Source: Caldimonas brevitalea (lineage in GTDB: Bacteria > Pseudomonadota > Gammaproteobacteria > Burkholderiales > Burkholderiaceae_C). From it: 64,000 nucleotides of DNA. Location: assembly GCF_001017435.1 (NCBI RefSeq), contig NZ_CP011371.1, positions 1,178,001 to 1,242,000 of the forward strand. Reading direction: 5' to 3'. This document shows, one piece after another, positions 29,973 through 39,400 of the stretch. The notes under the pieces were generated by a model, which saw only the letters and a program-made list of their open reading frames with translations, was not told the origin of the DNA and ran no database searches. A program made the translations under genes and the position numbers. Numbering within the stretch: the first letter of the stretch is position 1; each line of letters opens with the position of its first letter.

Positions 29973-31262
29973 TCAGGCCGCCCAGGCCTTGCGCGCCGCC
30001 GCCACGGTGGCGTCGAGGTCGGCGCGGCTGTGCGCTGCGCTGACGAAGCCGGCCTCGTAGAGGGCCGGGGCGAGGTAGACGCCTTGCTCGAGCATCGCGT
30101 GAAAGAAGCGGTTGAAGCGCTCCTTGTCGGTGCTCATCACCTGGCTGTAGTGCTGCGGCAGATCGGATGCGAAGAAGAAGCCGAACATGCCGCCCTCGCT
30201 GTCGCCCACGAAGGGCACACGGGCGTCCCGTGCCGCCGCCGCCAGCCCCTCGACCAGCGAGCGGGTGTTGGCGGTCAGGGCGTCGAAAAAGCCCGGCTTC
30301 TGGATTTCGCGCAGCGTCGCCAGGCCACAGGCCGTCGCCACCGGGTTGCCCGACAAGGTGCCCGCCTGGTAGACCGCGCCGACCGGTGCCAGCTGCTGCA
30401 TGATGTCGCGCGGCCCGCCGAAGGCCGCCAGGGGCATGCCGCCGCCGATGACCTTGCCGAACACGCTCAGGTCCGGCACGAAACCGGGCAGCGCGACGGC
30501 ATACAAGCCCTGGGCGCTGCGCAGGCCGACGCGGAAGCCAGTCATCACTTCGTCGAACACCAACAAGGCGCCGTGCTGTGTGCACAGCTCGCGCAGCCGC
30601 CGCATGAAGGGCAGGCTGGCGCGCACGAAGTTCATGTTGCCGGCGATCGGCTCGATCATTGCGCAGGCCAGCCGCGCGCCGTGCTGCGCGAAAGCTGCTT
30701 CGAGCTGCTCGAGGTTGTTGTACTCGAGCACCAGCGTGTGCTGCACCACCTCCGGCGGCACGCCGGCGCTGGTCGGGTTGCCGAAGGTGGCGAGCCCCGA
30801 CCCGGCCTTGACCAGCAGGGCGTCGGCGTGGCCGTGGTAGCAGCCCTCGAACTTGATCAGCATCGGCCGGCCGGTGGCGCCGCGCGCGAGGCGGATCGCG
30901 CTCATCGCCGCTTCGGTGCCGGAGCTGACCAGCCGCACCTGCTGCATCGAGGGCACCAGCTTGAGGATTTCTTCGGCGAGTTCGATCTCGCGCTCGGTCG
31001 GTGCCCCGAACGACAGGCCTTCGGTGACGGCGCGCTGCACCGCTTCGAGCACGGCCGGGTGGCCGTGGCCGAGAATCATCGGGCCCCAGGAGCCGATGTA
31101 GTCGATGTAGCGCCGGCCCTCGGCGTCGTACAGGTAGGCACCTTCGGCGCGCGTGATGAAACGCGGCGTGCCGCCGACCGCCCGGAAGGCGCGCACGGGC
31201 GAGTTCACGCCGCCCGGGATGACGCGCTGCGCGCGTTCGAACAGGGCGGCGTTAGTGGACAT
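29973..31262 (-). CDS. hemL: Glutamate-1-semialdehyde 2,1-aminomutase
   Basis: A 429-residue PLP enzyme that converts glutamate-1-semialdehyde to 5-aminolevulinate in the C5 haem pathway. Typical stretches: [77 protein letters not shown] and the PLP-lysine motif [19 protein letters not shown] 31262 matches the family N-terminus; the stop codon region of thiD overlaps it by 11 bases, so the two are probably co-transcribed and coupled. Confidence 0.97.
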   Translation of the reverse strand: MSTNAALFERAQRVIPGGVNSPVRAFRAVGGTPRFITRAEGAYLYDAEGRRYIDYIGSWGPMILGHGHPAVLEAVQRAVTEGLSFGAPTEREIELAEEILKLVPSMQQVRLVSSGTEAAMSAIRLARGATGRPMLIKFEGCYHGHADALLVKAGSGLATFGNPTSAGVPPEVVQHTLVLEYNNLEQLEAAFAQHGARLACAMIEPIAGNMNFVRASLPFMRRLRELCTQHGALLVFDEVMTGFRVGLRSAQGLYAVALPGFVPDLSVFGKVIGGGMPLAAFGGPRDIMQQLAPVGAVYQAGTLSGNPVATACGLATLREIQKPGFFDALTANTRSLVEGLAAAARDARVPFVGDSEGGMFGFFFASDLPQHYSQVMSTDKERFNRFFHAMLEQGVYLAPALYEAGFVSAAHSRADLDATVAAARKAWAA

Positions 31263-32175
31263 GTCGCGGGTCGTGGGAGGTCTCGAGATCGGAGCCGGCC
31301 GGCAGTTCTTCGCCCTCTTCGGCGGGCGGCTGCGCCCAGAAGAAGCGGTCGGGAACCACCGAGCCCATGCCGGGGCGGAAGCCGGCGTCAAGTGTCTGGT
31401 CGAGGAAGGCCAGCGCCTCCGCGGTGGCCATGTGCAATTCGGCGCCGTTGGCCAGCATCGCCGCCAGGGCGGCCGCCAGCGTGTCGCCGGCGCCGACGAA
31501 GGAGGTGTCGAAGCGCTCGAACTTCTCGCCGGTGATCGGGCCCTCGGCCGAGGCGAGCACGTTGTCGACGTACTGGTCGGGCAGTTGCACGCCGGTCACG
31601 AGCACGAAGCGGGCGCCGTGCTCGGCGGCGGCGCCGGCGAGTTCACGGGCCGACGCCGGGCGGTCGGCCTCCCAGTCGGGCAGCAGGAAATCGGTCAGCG
31701 TCTTGTGGTTGCCCACCAGCACCTCGGTCTGGGGCAGCACCAGTTCCCGGAACGCCTCGTGGTAGGCCTCGTGGTCGGCTTCTTCCATCCACGACAGGTT
31801 GGGCAGGTAGGACACCAGCGGGACGTCAGGGTAGTCGCTCAGCACCTCTGCAACAGCACTGACCCCCTCGGCACTCCCGAGAAACCCCACTTTCCAGGCC
31901 GAAATCGCGGCATCTTCGAGGATGCTGCGGGCTTGTTCGACGATCGCGTCTTCATCGATGGCCTGGTGGTCGAACACCTCGGCGGTGTCACGCAGCAGCA
32001 CCGCGGTGACGACCGGCAGCGCATGGGCGCCCATTGCCGAGATCGTTGCGACGTCGCCGCCCAGCCCTCCGGCGCCGCTCGGATCGTTTGCGTTGAAGGT
32101 CATCACGCAGGCCGGCCCTGTCATGTCCTGCGGGTCGTCTTGGGTGATATCGGGAGAGTTGGGATCGGTGGTCAT
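31252..32175 (-). CDS. thiD: Hydroxymethylpyrimidine/phosphomethylpyrimidine kinase
   Basis: A 307-residue ribokinase-superfamily enzyme of thiamine synthesis. [32 protein letters not shown] is the ThiD N-terminal block, and [19 protein letters not shown] holds the catalytic Asp and anion hole. The N-terminus carries an acidic extension of ~20 residues and the C-terminus a 30-residue tail beyond the normal fold. The motif is FVGAGDT rather than the more usual GTGCT-type sequence, so the HMP-P kinase assignment is likely but not certain. It is divergent from the rubredoxin gene. Confidence 0.85.
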   Translation of the reverse strand: MTTDPNSPDITQDDPQDMTGPACVMTFNANDPSGAGGLGGDVATISAMGAHALPVVTAVLLRDTAEVFDHQAIDEDAIVEQARSILEDAAISAWKVGFLGSAEGVSAVAEVLSDYPDVPLVSYLPNLSWMEEADHEAYHEAFRELVLPQTEVLVGNHKTLTDFLLPDWEADRPASARELAGAAAEHGARFVLVTGVQLPDQYVDNVLASAEGPITGEKFERFDTSFVGAGDTLAAALAAMLANGAELHMATAEALAFLDQTLDAGFRPGMGSVVPDRFFWAQPPAEEGEELPAGSDLETSHDPRHVH

Positions 32176-32213
32176 GAGCAGCCGGTTCGGCGGGTGGCGC
32201 GGTTACAAAGTCT

Positions 32214-32295
32214 ACGTGAACAATCACGTGTAAGTTCGCACAGACCCTCGTAGTTTGGTGTCTTCGGAAGGCTACAATGACTCGCATCATTGTAG
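32214..32295. promoter_or_regulatory. Two inverted repeats between thiD and the rubredoxin gene
   Basis: ACGTGA (32214-32219), ACAA, TCACGT (32224-32229) is the first. CTACAATGA (32272-32280), CTCGCA, TCATTGTAG (32287-32295) is the second and has perfect 9-bp arms. The second contains TACAAT, a possible -10, and lies 15 bases before the rubredoxin start. Such elements could be operator sites or a 5' hairpin for one of the divergent genes. Confidence 0.5.
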
Positions 32296-32310
32296 TGAAA
32301 CTGATACAAA

Positions 32311-32484
32311 GTGAGTGTGTCTCGAACTTGGATGTGCCTGATCTGCGGATGGATCTACGACGAGGCCGCAGGCGACCCGGAACATGGTATCGCGCCGGGG
32401 ACTGCCTGGGCAGATGTCCCAATGAATTGGACCTGCCCTGAGTGCGGCGCCCGCAAGGAAGACTTCGAGATGGTGCAGATTTAA
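32311..32484 (+). CDS. Rubredoxin
   Basis: A 57-residue rubredoxin, short enough to be missed by length filters. Cys9-Leu-Ile-Cys12 and Cys42-Pro-Glu-Cys45 form the iron knuckles, and GWIYDEAAGDPEHGIAPGT and the tail ARKEDFEM are typical. It carries a single FeS4 iron for one-electron transfer; its partner is unknown. It starts at GTG 32311, with GTG 32317 (MSRTWMCLICGW) a reasonable alternative; neither has a strong ribosome binding site. It is upstream of pilG, a conserved arrangement in Burkholderiales, though a functional link is not established. Confidence 0.92.
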   Translation: MSVSRTWMCLICGWIYDEAAGDPEHGIAPGTAWADVPMNWTCPECGARKEDFEMVQI

Positions 32485-32524
32485 TCGTAATTGAGCTACG
32501 AAAAGTCGTTGAGGAGAGGGCTGA

Positions 32525-32923
32525 GTGAGCGACAACGCTATGCAGGTGGATGCCGCCACCAAGGTACTGGTCATCGATGACAGCAACACCATCCGCCGCA
32601 GCGCGGAAATCTTCCTGAAGCAGGGGGGCTACGAGGTGGTGCTGGCTGAAGATGGCTTCGATGCCCTTGCCAAGGTCAACGACCATGAGCCGCAGCTGAT
32701 CTTTTGCGATATTTTGATGCCCCGTCTCGACGGCTACCAGACCTGCGCCATCATCAAGCGCAATCCCAAGTTCGCGCAAGTGCCGGTGATCATGCTGTCC
32801 TCGAAGGACGGCCTGTTCGACAAGGCACGCGGCCGCATGGTGGGCTCCGAAGACTACCTGACCAAGCCGTTCACGAAAGACCAGCTGCTCCAGGCCGTGG
32901 AGCAGTACAGCCGGGTGGCTTGA
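32525..32923 (+). CDS. pilG: PilG-type twitching-motility response regulator
   Basis: A 132-residue stand-alone receiver domain. The acidic pocket lies at LVIDDSN (Asp18/Asp19), the phosphoacceptor is Asp62 in IFCDILMPRLDG, and the conserved Lys is in EDYLTKPF. No output domain. In Pseudomonas PilG promotes pilus extension and cAMP signalling through the Pil-Chp array. GTG 32525 follows GAGGAGAGGG closely. First of the pilGHIJL run. Confidence 0.92.
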   Translation: MSDNAMQVDAATKVLVIDDSNTIRRSAEIFLKQGGYEVVLAEDGFDALAKVNDHEPQLIFCDILMPRLDGYQTCAIIKRNPKFAQVPVIMLSSKDGLFDKARGRMVGSEDYLTKPFTKDQLLQAVEQYSRVA

Positions 32924-32928
32924 GCACC

Positions 32929-32945
32929 GGGCGCCAAGGGCGCCC
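32929..32945 (+). other. Hairpin between pilG and pilH
   Basis: GGGCGCC (32929-32935), AAG, GGCGCCC (32939-32945): a perfect 7-bp stem five bases after the pilG stop, without a T-run. It may stabilise the pilG 3' end or reduce read-through into pilH. Confidence 0.4.
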
Positions 32946-33035
32946 CGTACTCCCAGATTCCGCACGCAGCCTGCGTGCGCACACGTTGAAGTTCATGAGA
33001 GGCCGCCGGCGGCGGCACCGAGCGAGGAAAGCGCC

Positions 33036-33401
33036 ATGCCAGTCAAGAAGATCCTGTTGGTCGATGACTCCAAGACCGAACTGCACCACCTGTCCGAATT
33101 GCTGACCAAGAAGGGTTACAGCGTTCGCACCGCCGAGAACGGCGAGGAGGCGATGCGCCGGTTGGGAGAAGAGAAGCCCGACCTGATCCTGATGGACGTC
33201 GTGATGCCGGGCCAAAACGGCTTCCAGCTCACCCGCGCGATCACCCGCGATCCGAACTTTGCCGACGTTCCCGTCATCATGTGCACCAGCAAGAACCAGG
33301 AAACCGACAAGGTCTGGGGCATGCGTCAAGGCGCGCGCGATTACGTCGTGAAGCCGGTCGACGCGGATGAACTGATCTCCAAGATCCGCGCGTTCGACTG
33401 A
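33036..33401 (+). CDS. pilH: PilH-type twitching-motility response regulator
   Basis: A 121-residue receiver-only protein. Asp10/Asp11 (LLVDDSK), phosphoacceptor Asp54 ([13 protein letters not shown]) and a Lys in DYVVKPVD are all intact. In Pseudomonas PilH opposes PilG, favouring retraction and serving as a phosphate sink. ATG 33036 follows GAGGAAAG. Both regulators lie upstream of the kinase gene pilL. Confidence 0.92.
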   Translation: MPVKKILLVDDSKTELHHLSELLTKKGYSVRTAENGEEAMRRLGEEKPDLILMDVVMPGQNGFQLTRAITRDPNFADVPVIMCTSKNQETDKVWGMRQGARDYVVKPVDADELISKIRAFD

Positions 33402-33468
33402 CCGGGCCCACGCGAGGCGCACCACCGCGTCTCCGGCGCGAGATCACACAGGCACACAGGCGAGAAGA

Positions 33469-34008
33469 ATGGCGAAAAAAGAGGCGCTACGGGAGTTGCA
33501 AAGCCGGCTGGCAGAACGTCTGCAGGCAGCCCGCACCGAAGCGCGTACCGCGAACTGGCTGGCGGTCGAGGCGGCCGGGCACGGCTTCCTGCTGCCGCTG
33601 TCGGACGCAGGCGAGATCTTTCCCTTCGGGGCTTACATCGGGGTGCCGCACACGGCGCCGTGGTTCATCGGCGTTGCCAATCTGCGCGGTGGACTGCACG
33701 GCGTGGTCGATCTGGCCGGTTTCCTCGGCTTTCGCAATACCGCCGCCGGTGTTGCCCCCAGCGACAGCGTGAGGGATCAGGCCCGTCTGGTGGCCTTCAA
33801 CCCGATGCTCGAAGTCAATTGCGCACTGCTCGTCGAGCGTTTGTCGGGGCTGCGCAGCAAGGAACAACTGCAGCCCGACACTGACGAGCTGCATGGCAAG
33901 CCCGCGTTCGTCGGCGGTCGTTACCGCGACGCACAAGGGCGCAAATGGCAGGAACTGAGCCTGGGCGCGCTGGCCGCGGACGAGGCCTTTTTGAAGATTG
34001 TGGGCTGA
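33469..34008 (+). CDS. pilI: PilI-type CheW adaptor
   Basis: A 179-residue CheW-domain protein that couples the receptor PilJ to kinase PilL/ChpA. A basic N-terminal helix ([18 protein letters not shown]) precedes [39 protein letters not shown] and [16 protein letters not shown] strands. Only one separate CheW gene is present; the second adaptor function is fused to PilL. It is 67 bases after pilH and 29 bases before pilJ. Confidence 0.9.
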   Translation: MAKKEALRELQSRLAERLQAARTEARTANWLAVEAAGHGFLLPLSDAGEIFPFGAYIGVPHTAPWFIGVANLRGGLHGVVDLAGFLGFRNTAAGVAPSDSVRDQARLVAFNPMLEVNCALLVERLSGLRSKEQLQPDTDELHGKPAFVGGRYRDAQGRKWQELSLGALAADEAFLKIVG

Positions 34009-34037
34009 GGCCCAGGGACGAGAAGCTAGAGGGAAAT

Positions 34038-36359
34038 ATGGGGTTCATCAACAAGTTTAAAGGTTCGGGCAGGAAGTCCTCGGCGGGCCACTCGGCCGAC
34101 GCTTACGATGAGGTCTCCCCCCGGCTCGACGATCTGCCGTTGCCGGGGCCGGATGGCGCCATCGCCATCGACCGGGGCGCCGCATCGACCGTGACGCAGC
34201 AGGATTCCTCGATCATCTCGGAGGCGGCGCCTTCGGAGATGCCCGGCGAGTTCGCCGAGACGCGCATGCAGGCTGGCGGCGACCTCGGTCCGCGCGTGTC
34301 GGTGCCGCTGATCGGGCATTTGCCACTGGGTCAGCAGCAGCGTCTGCTGGGCGGTATGACCGTGACCGGTCTGGTCGGCCTGGTGCTGGTGACGGTGTTG
34401 TCGCAGAACGCGGCCAACAAGGTGGCCGACCAGGTGCGAGCCTCCGGTCAGGCGCTGATGCAGTCGCAGCGGCTGGCGAAGTCGGTGTCGCAGGCGCTGG
34501 TGGGCAGCCCGCAGGCCTTCCCCGAAGTGAAGGAAAGCACCTCGGTGCTGGTGCGCGACGTGCTCGGCCTGAATGGCGAGGGCCAAGGCGAAACCGCGCA
34601 CCTGGCCGCTTCGACCGACGTGCGCACGGCCCTCGAGCCGTTGATGCCGATCGTCAAGCGCGCTGAGAAGAACGCCAACACGGTGATGTCGCAGCAGCAG
34701 ATCCTGACCCAGGTGGGACAGGCGCTGCGCGCAATCAACCGTCAGTCGTCCGACCTGCTCGAAATCGCCGAGACGATCGCCTCCCTCAAGCTGCAGCAGA
34801 ACGCCACGCCGGCCGAAATCTCGGCTGCCGGTCAGCTGGTGATGTTGACGCAGCGTATCGGTAAGTCGGCCAACGAATTCCTGACGATGGAAGGCGTGAG
34901 CCCCGAGGCGGTGTTCCTGCTGGGCAAGGACTTGAACTCCTTCCGCGAGATCGCGCAAGGCCTGTCCGAAGGCAGCCCCGAGCTGCGCCTGCCGGGCACC
35001 AAGGACGAACAGACCAAGGAACGCCTGACCGCGCTGCTGGAGCTCTATGAGCAGACCCGCACGCAAGCCGGCGCCATCCTGGGCAATCTGCAGGGCCTGG
35101 TGTCGGCCCGTGAAGCGCAGGCCGCCATCATTGCCGACAGCGAGCCGCTGCGTAAGGGCCTCGAAGACGTGCAGGAGCGCCTGTCCAACGAGGCCGGTTT
35201 CGGGGGACTGAGCATCGCCTTGCTGGTGGCGTCGATCGCGCTGGCCCTGTTGGGCATCGGTGGTCTCGCCTACGTCTACCTGCAAGACCAGCGTCAGCGT
35301 GCGTTGACCGCCGAACAGCAGCGTCTGGAAGCCGAACGTCAGGAACAGGAAGCCAAGCGCGTCAACGACGCCAACCAGGCCGCTATTCTTCGTCTGATGA
35401 ACGAACTGCAGACGGTGGCCGAGGGCGATTTGACGCAGCAAGCAACCGTGACCGAGGACATCACCGGCGCCATCGCCGACTCGGTGAACTACACGGTGGA
35501 AGAGCTGCGCACGCTGGTGTCGCAGGTGCAGGGCACGGTGTCGCGCGTGACCGAAACCACGCAGCAGGTCGAGGCTACCTCGACCGAACTGCTGGCCGCG
35601 TCGACCGAGCAGCTGCGCGAGATCCGCGACACCGGCGAGTCGGTGCTGCAGATGGCGAGCCGAATCAACGACGTGTCGAACCAAGCGCAACAATCGGCGC
35701 AGGTGGCGCGCCAGTCGCTGGACGCTGCGGAATCGGGTCTGGAAGCGGTGCAGAACGCCATCGGCGGTATGAACGCGATCCGCGACCAGATTCAGGAAAC
35801 CTCCAAGCGGATCAAGCGTCTGGGCGAGTCGTCGCAGGAGATCGGTGAGATCACCGAGCTGATTTCCGACATTACCGAACAGACCAACGTGCTGGCCCTG
35901 AACGCCGCCATCCAGGCCGCGTCCGCCGGTGAAGCAGGTCGTGGCTTCTCGGTGGTGGCCGAGGAAGTGCAGCGTCTGGCTGAACGCTCCGCTGACGCGA
36001 CGCGCCAGATCGCCGCACTCGTGAAGACCATTCAGACCGACACGCAAGACGCGGTGGCCGCTATGGAGCGCTCCACGCAGGGTGTGGTCGAAGGGGCGAA
36101 GCTGTCCGATGCGGCCGGTACCGCGCTGGGTGAGATCGACAAGGTGTCGCGCCAGCTGGCAGACCTGATTGGACAGATTTCGACGCAAGCGTCCCGCGAG
36201 GCCGAATCGGCCAGCGTGGTGGCTGGCAACATCCAGCACATCTTCGCGGTGACCGAGCAGACCGGTGAGGGCACGCGTTCGACAGCGCAGTTGGTGCGCG
36301 AGTTGTCGAAGAGCGCGGAAGAACTCAAACAGTCGGTGTCTCGATTCAAGATCGGCTGA
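34038..36359 (+). CDS. pilJ: PilJ-type methyl-accepting chemotaxis receptor
   Basis: A 773-residue transmembrane receptor for the Pil-Chp system. The acidic N-terminal cytoplasmic stretch is followed by TM1 ([16 protein letters not shown]), a long periplasmic PilJ-type four-helix region (residues ~130-390), TM2 ([25 protein letters not shown]), HAMP and the long signalling coiled coil. The hairpin tip is [38 protein letters not shown]. The frame is open for 31 codons before ATG 34038, within pilI; GAGGGAAAT supports 34038. Associates with PilI and PilL. Confidence 0.94.
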   Translation: MGFINKFKGSGRKSSAGHSADAYDEVSPRLDDLPLPGPDGAIAIDRGAASTVTQQDSSIISEAAPSEMPGEFAETRMQAGGDLGPRVSVPLIGHLPLGQQQRLLGGMTVTGLVGLVLVTVLSQNAANKVADQVRASGQALMQSQRLAKSVSQALVGSPQAFPEVKESTSVLVRDVLGLNGEGQGETAHLAASTDVRTALEPLMPIVKRAEKNANTVMSQQQILTQVGQALRAINRQSSDLLEIAETIASLKLQQNATPAEISAAGQLVMLTQRIGKSANEFLTMEGVSPEAVFLLGKDLNSFREIAQGLSEGSPELRLPGTKDEQTKERLTALLELYEQTRTQAGAILGNLQGLVSAREAQAAIIADSEPLRKGLEDVQERLSNEAGFGGLSIALLVASIALALLGIGGLAYVYLQDQRQRALTAEQQRLEAERQEQEAKRVNDANQAAILRLMNELQTVAEGDLTQQATVTEDITGAIADSVNYTVEELRTLVSQVQGTVSRVTETTQQVEATSTELLAASTEQLREIRDTGESVLQMASRINDVSNQAQQSAQVARQSLDAAESGLEAVQNAIGGMNAIRDQIQETSKRIKRLGESSQEIGEITELISDITEQTNVLALNAAIQAASAGEAGRGFSVVAEEVQRLAERSADATRQIAALVKTIQTDTQDAVAAMERSTQGVVEGAKLSDAAGTALGEIDKVSRQLADLIGQISTQASREAESASVVAGNIQHIFAVTEQTGEGTRSTAQLVRELSKSAEELKQSVSRFKIG

Positions 36360-36375
36360 GGCCGCGAACGGACGA

Positions 36376-36396
36376 AGGGGCGGCACTGCCGCCCCT
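36376..36396 (+). terminator. Hairpin between pilJ and pilL (attenuator-like)
   Basis: AGGGGCGGC (36376-36384), ACT, GCCGCCCCT (36388-36396): perfect 9-bp arms, 17 bases after the pilJ stop. Only two T residues follow (GCTTGC), so termination is likely partial at most. It could lower pilL/chpA expression relative to pilJ. Confidence 0.5.
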
Positions 36397-36457
36397 GCTT
36401 GCAATTGGACAACGTATTTCGGGTTGTACTTCCCGATGAATCCGGACGGGGCACTGG

Positions 36458-39400
36458 ATGGACAGTAACCGCGACACGATGACGAGCGATGACCTGAGCG
36501 CCCTGGCATGGGTGCAGGAAGAGCTGCGCAAGTCGCTCGAAGCAGCGCACAAGGCGCTGCGTCGATTTCTCAAAGAGTCGGAGGGCGTCGTGGGCTCCGA
36601 CGTCGACGACGTCGACCCGGCCGTGCTGCGCACCGCGCGGCAGCAGCTGCACCAGGGTGTCGGCGCGCTCGAACTGGTCGGCATGCCGGCCGCCGCCACG
36701 GTGCTGCGCGCGTCGGAAGCCGCGGTGCAGCGCTTTGTTCAGAAGCCCCAGAAGCTGAACGGTGCCGCGGTCGAAACCATAGAGAAGGCCTCGTTCGCGC
36801 TGCTCGACTACCTCGCGCGCGTGCTGGCGGGTCGCCAGGTGTCCGCAGTGGCCCTGTTCCCGCAGTACCGCGCCGTGCAAGAGCTGGTGGGTGCTGACCG
36901 GGTGCATCCGGCCGACCTGTGGACCGTCGATTGGCAATGGCTCGAGCTGCCCTCCGCGCCCGATGTGGCGGCCCGCGAGCCCGACCAGGGCACTCGCGCC
37001 GAGCTGGAGCGCATGCTGCTGAACGTGATGCGCAGCCCGGCCCCCGGCCCGGCAGCCGCGCGGCTGAGCGACCTGTGCGGCGGGTTGGGCGCGAGCGCGA
37101 CCAATCCGCAGGTGTCGACCTTCTGGAAACTCGCTTCCGCGTTCTTCCAGGGGCAGGCCAAGGGCCTGCTGAAGCCCGATGTCTACAGCAAGCGCGTGGC
37201 GTCGCGCATCCTGGCGCAGTTCAGCATGCTCGAGCGCGGCGAATCGGCGGTGTCCGAGCGGCTGGCGCAGGACCTGCTGTTTTTCTGCGCCCAGTGCAAC
37301 CTGCCCGATGCCTCGGTGGCGCCGCGGCTTGCGTCGGTGCGCGCCGCGTACGGCCTCGGTGGCGACCAGGCGATCAACTACGAGGTCGCTCAACTGGGCC
37401 GCTTCGACCCGGGGCTGCTGGTGCAGGCACGCAAGCGTGTCGCCGCGGCCAAGGACTCCTGGTCGGCCGTGGCAGGTGGCGAGATGCACCGCCTGCCCAG
37501 CCTGAACGAGCAGTTCAGCCTGGTGGGCGACTCGCTGCGCAAGATCTACCCAGCCGGCGAAGCGCTGGCCGACGCACTGCAACACGCGGTGCAACAAACG
37601 GTCGAGAGCAACGCGAGCCCGGTGCCGCCGCTGGCGATGGAAGTCGCCACCAGCGTGCTCTACCTCGAAGCCTCGCTGGAAGACGTCGACTTCGACCATC
37701 CCGAGCAAGAGGCGCGCACCAGCCGCCTGGCCCAGCGTATCGACGCGGTGCGCAGCGGCCAGCCGCCCGAGCCCCTCGAGCCCTGGATGGAAGACCTGTA
37801 CCGCCGGGTCTCCGACCGCCAGACCATGGGCAGCGTGGTGCAGGAACTGCGCAGCTCTTTGACGGACGCCGAAAAGAACATCGACCTGTTCTTCCGCAAT
37901 CCCACCGACCGCAGCCTGCTGCTCAGCGTGCCCAACCAACTCGCCGCGATGCGCGGCGTGTTGTCGGTGCTGGGCCTCGACCAGGCCTCGCAAGCGGTGC
38001 TGAAGATGCGCGAAGTGGTCGACGACCTGATCGCCACCGAAGCCGACCCGGCGCGTGCCGCCGAGGCCGGCACCTTCGACAAGCTGGCCGGCAACCTGGG
38101 GGCGCTCGGCTTTTTGATCGACATGCTCAGCTACCAGCCGCAGATGGCCAAGCAGCTGTTCGTGTTCGACGCCCAGCGCAACGAGCTGAAGCCCGTCATG
38201 GGCCGCACCGGCACCACCGCGCCGGCTGCCGAGGTCGAAGAGGCCCCGGCCGGCCTGACGCTGCTCGAGCCGCGTTTGATCGAGCAGGCCCAGACGCTGG
38301 CCGAAGTGGCGGTGCGCGAGGACGTCCCGCTCGAGGCCGTGTCGGCCGAACTCACCAAGCTGTCGCAGGAAGCCATCGTGGCCGACCAGCCCGCCCTGGT
38401 GGCGTCGCTGTCGTCCGCGCAAGAGGCGGTGCAGCAAGTCGAACTGGGCCAGGCCGACGCGCAGGACGCGCGCGAGCAGGTGGCGCAGGCGATGGCCGAC
38501 TTCGTCTCGACCGCCTCCGAAGCGATCACGCTGGCGCCGCCCGAGCCTGCGTCGGCGGCAGCGCCTGCGCCGCGCCTCGACACCACCCCTGCGACCAGCT
38601 CCGGTCTCGAGGAAGACGACGAGATGCGCAGCATCTTCCTGGAGGAAGCCCAGGAGGTGATGACCCACGCCGGCGAGGCGCTCGACCGCCTGGTCGAGTC
38701 GCCCGACGACATCGAGCAGCTCACCGTGGTGCGCCGCTCCTTCCACACGCTCAAGGGCAGCTCGCGGATGGTCGGGCTGAACGACTTCGGCGAAGCCGGT
38801 TGGGCCTGCGAGCAGCTCTACAACATGTGGCTGGCCGAGCAACGCCCGGCCAACGACGATCTGCGCGAGCTGACCGGCGAGGTGCTGCAATACCTGGCCG
38901 ATTGGGTCGGTGAAATTGCCGAGCGCATTCCGCCCAGCCACCACAGCGGGCCAGTGCGCGCCGTGGCCGATGCCCTGCGCATCGAAGGCCGCCGTATTCC
39001 GCTGGATGCTGCAGCACCGCCCGCCGCGGTGGTCTCCGCACCCCCGGTGGCCGAACCGGCCGCGCCGGCAGCGATCGCTGCCGAGGCCGCCGCCGAGCCG
39101 GCTGCAACGGAAGAGACCCCGGCGCTGCCTGAAATCAGCGACCTCGAGCTCGACCTGGCTGCCTTCGAAGGCGGCGCGGCCTTGGTGCCGCCGAGCGAAG
39201 GCCAGAGCGCCCCGGTGGACGCCCGCGAACTGCCGGCCGACGTGCCGGCTGCGGAGGTCGAAGAGCTGTCGCTCGACGCCTTCGAGGGCTTCGAGTCCGC
39301 ACCTGCCGAGGCGCCGCAAGACCTCGCCCAGCCCACTGTGGCCGATGCGAACCTGGGCGAACTGCCGGCACTCGACATCGATTTCGATCTCGAACTCGAC

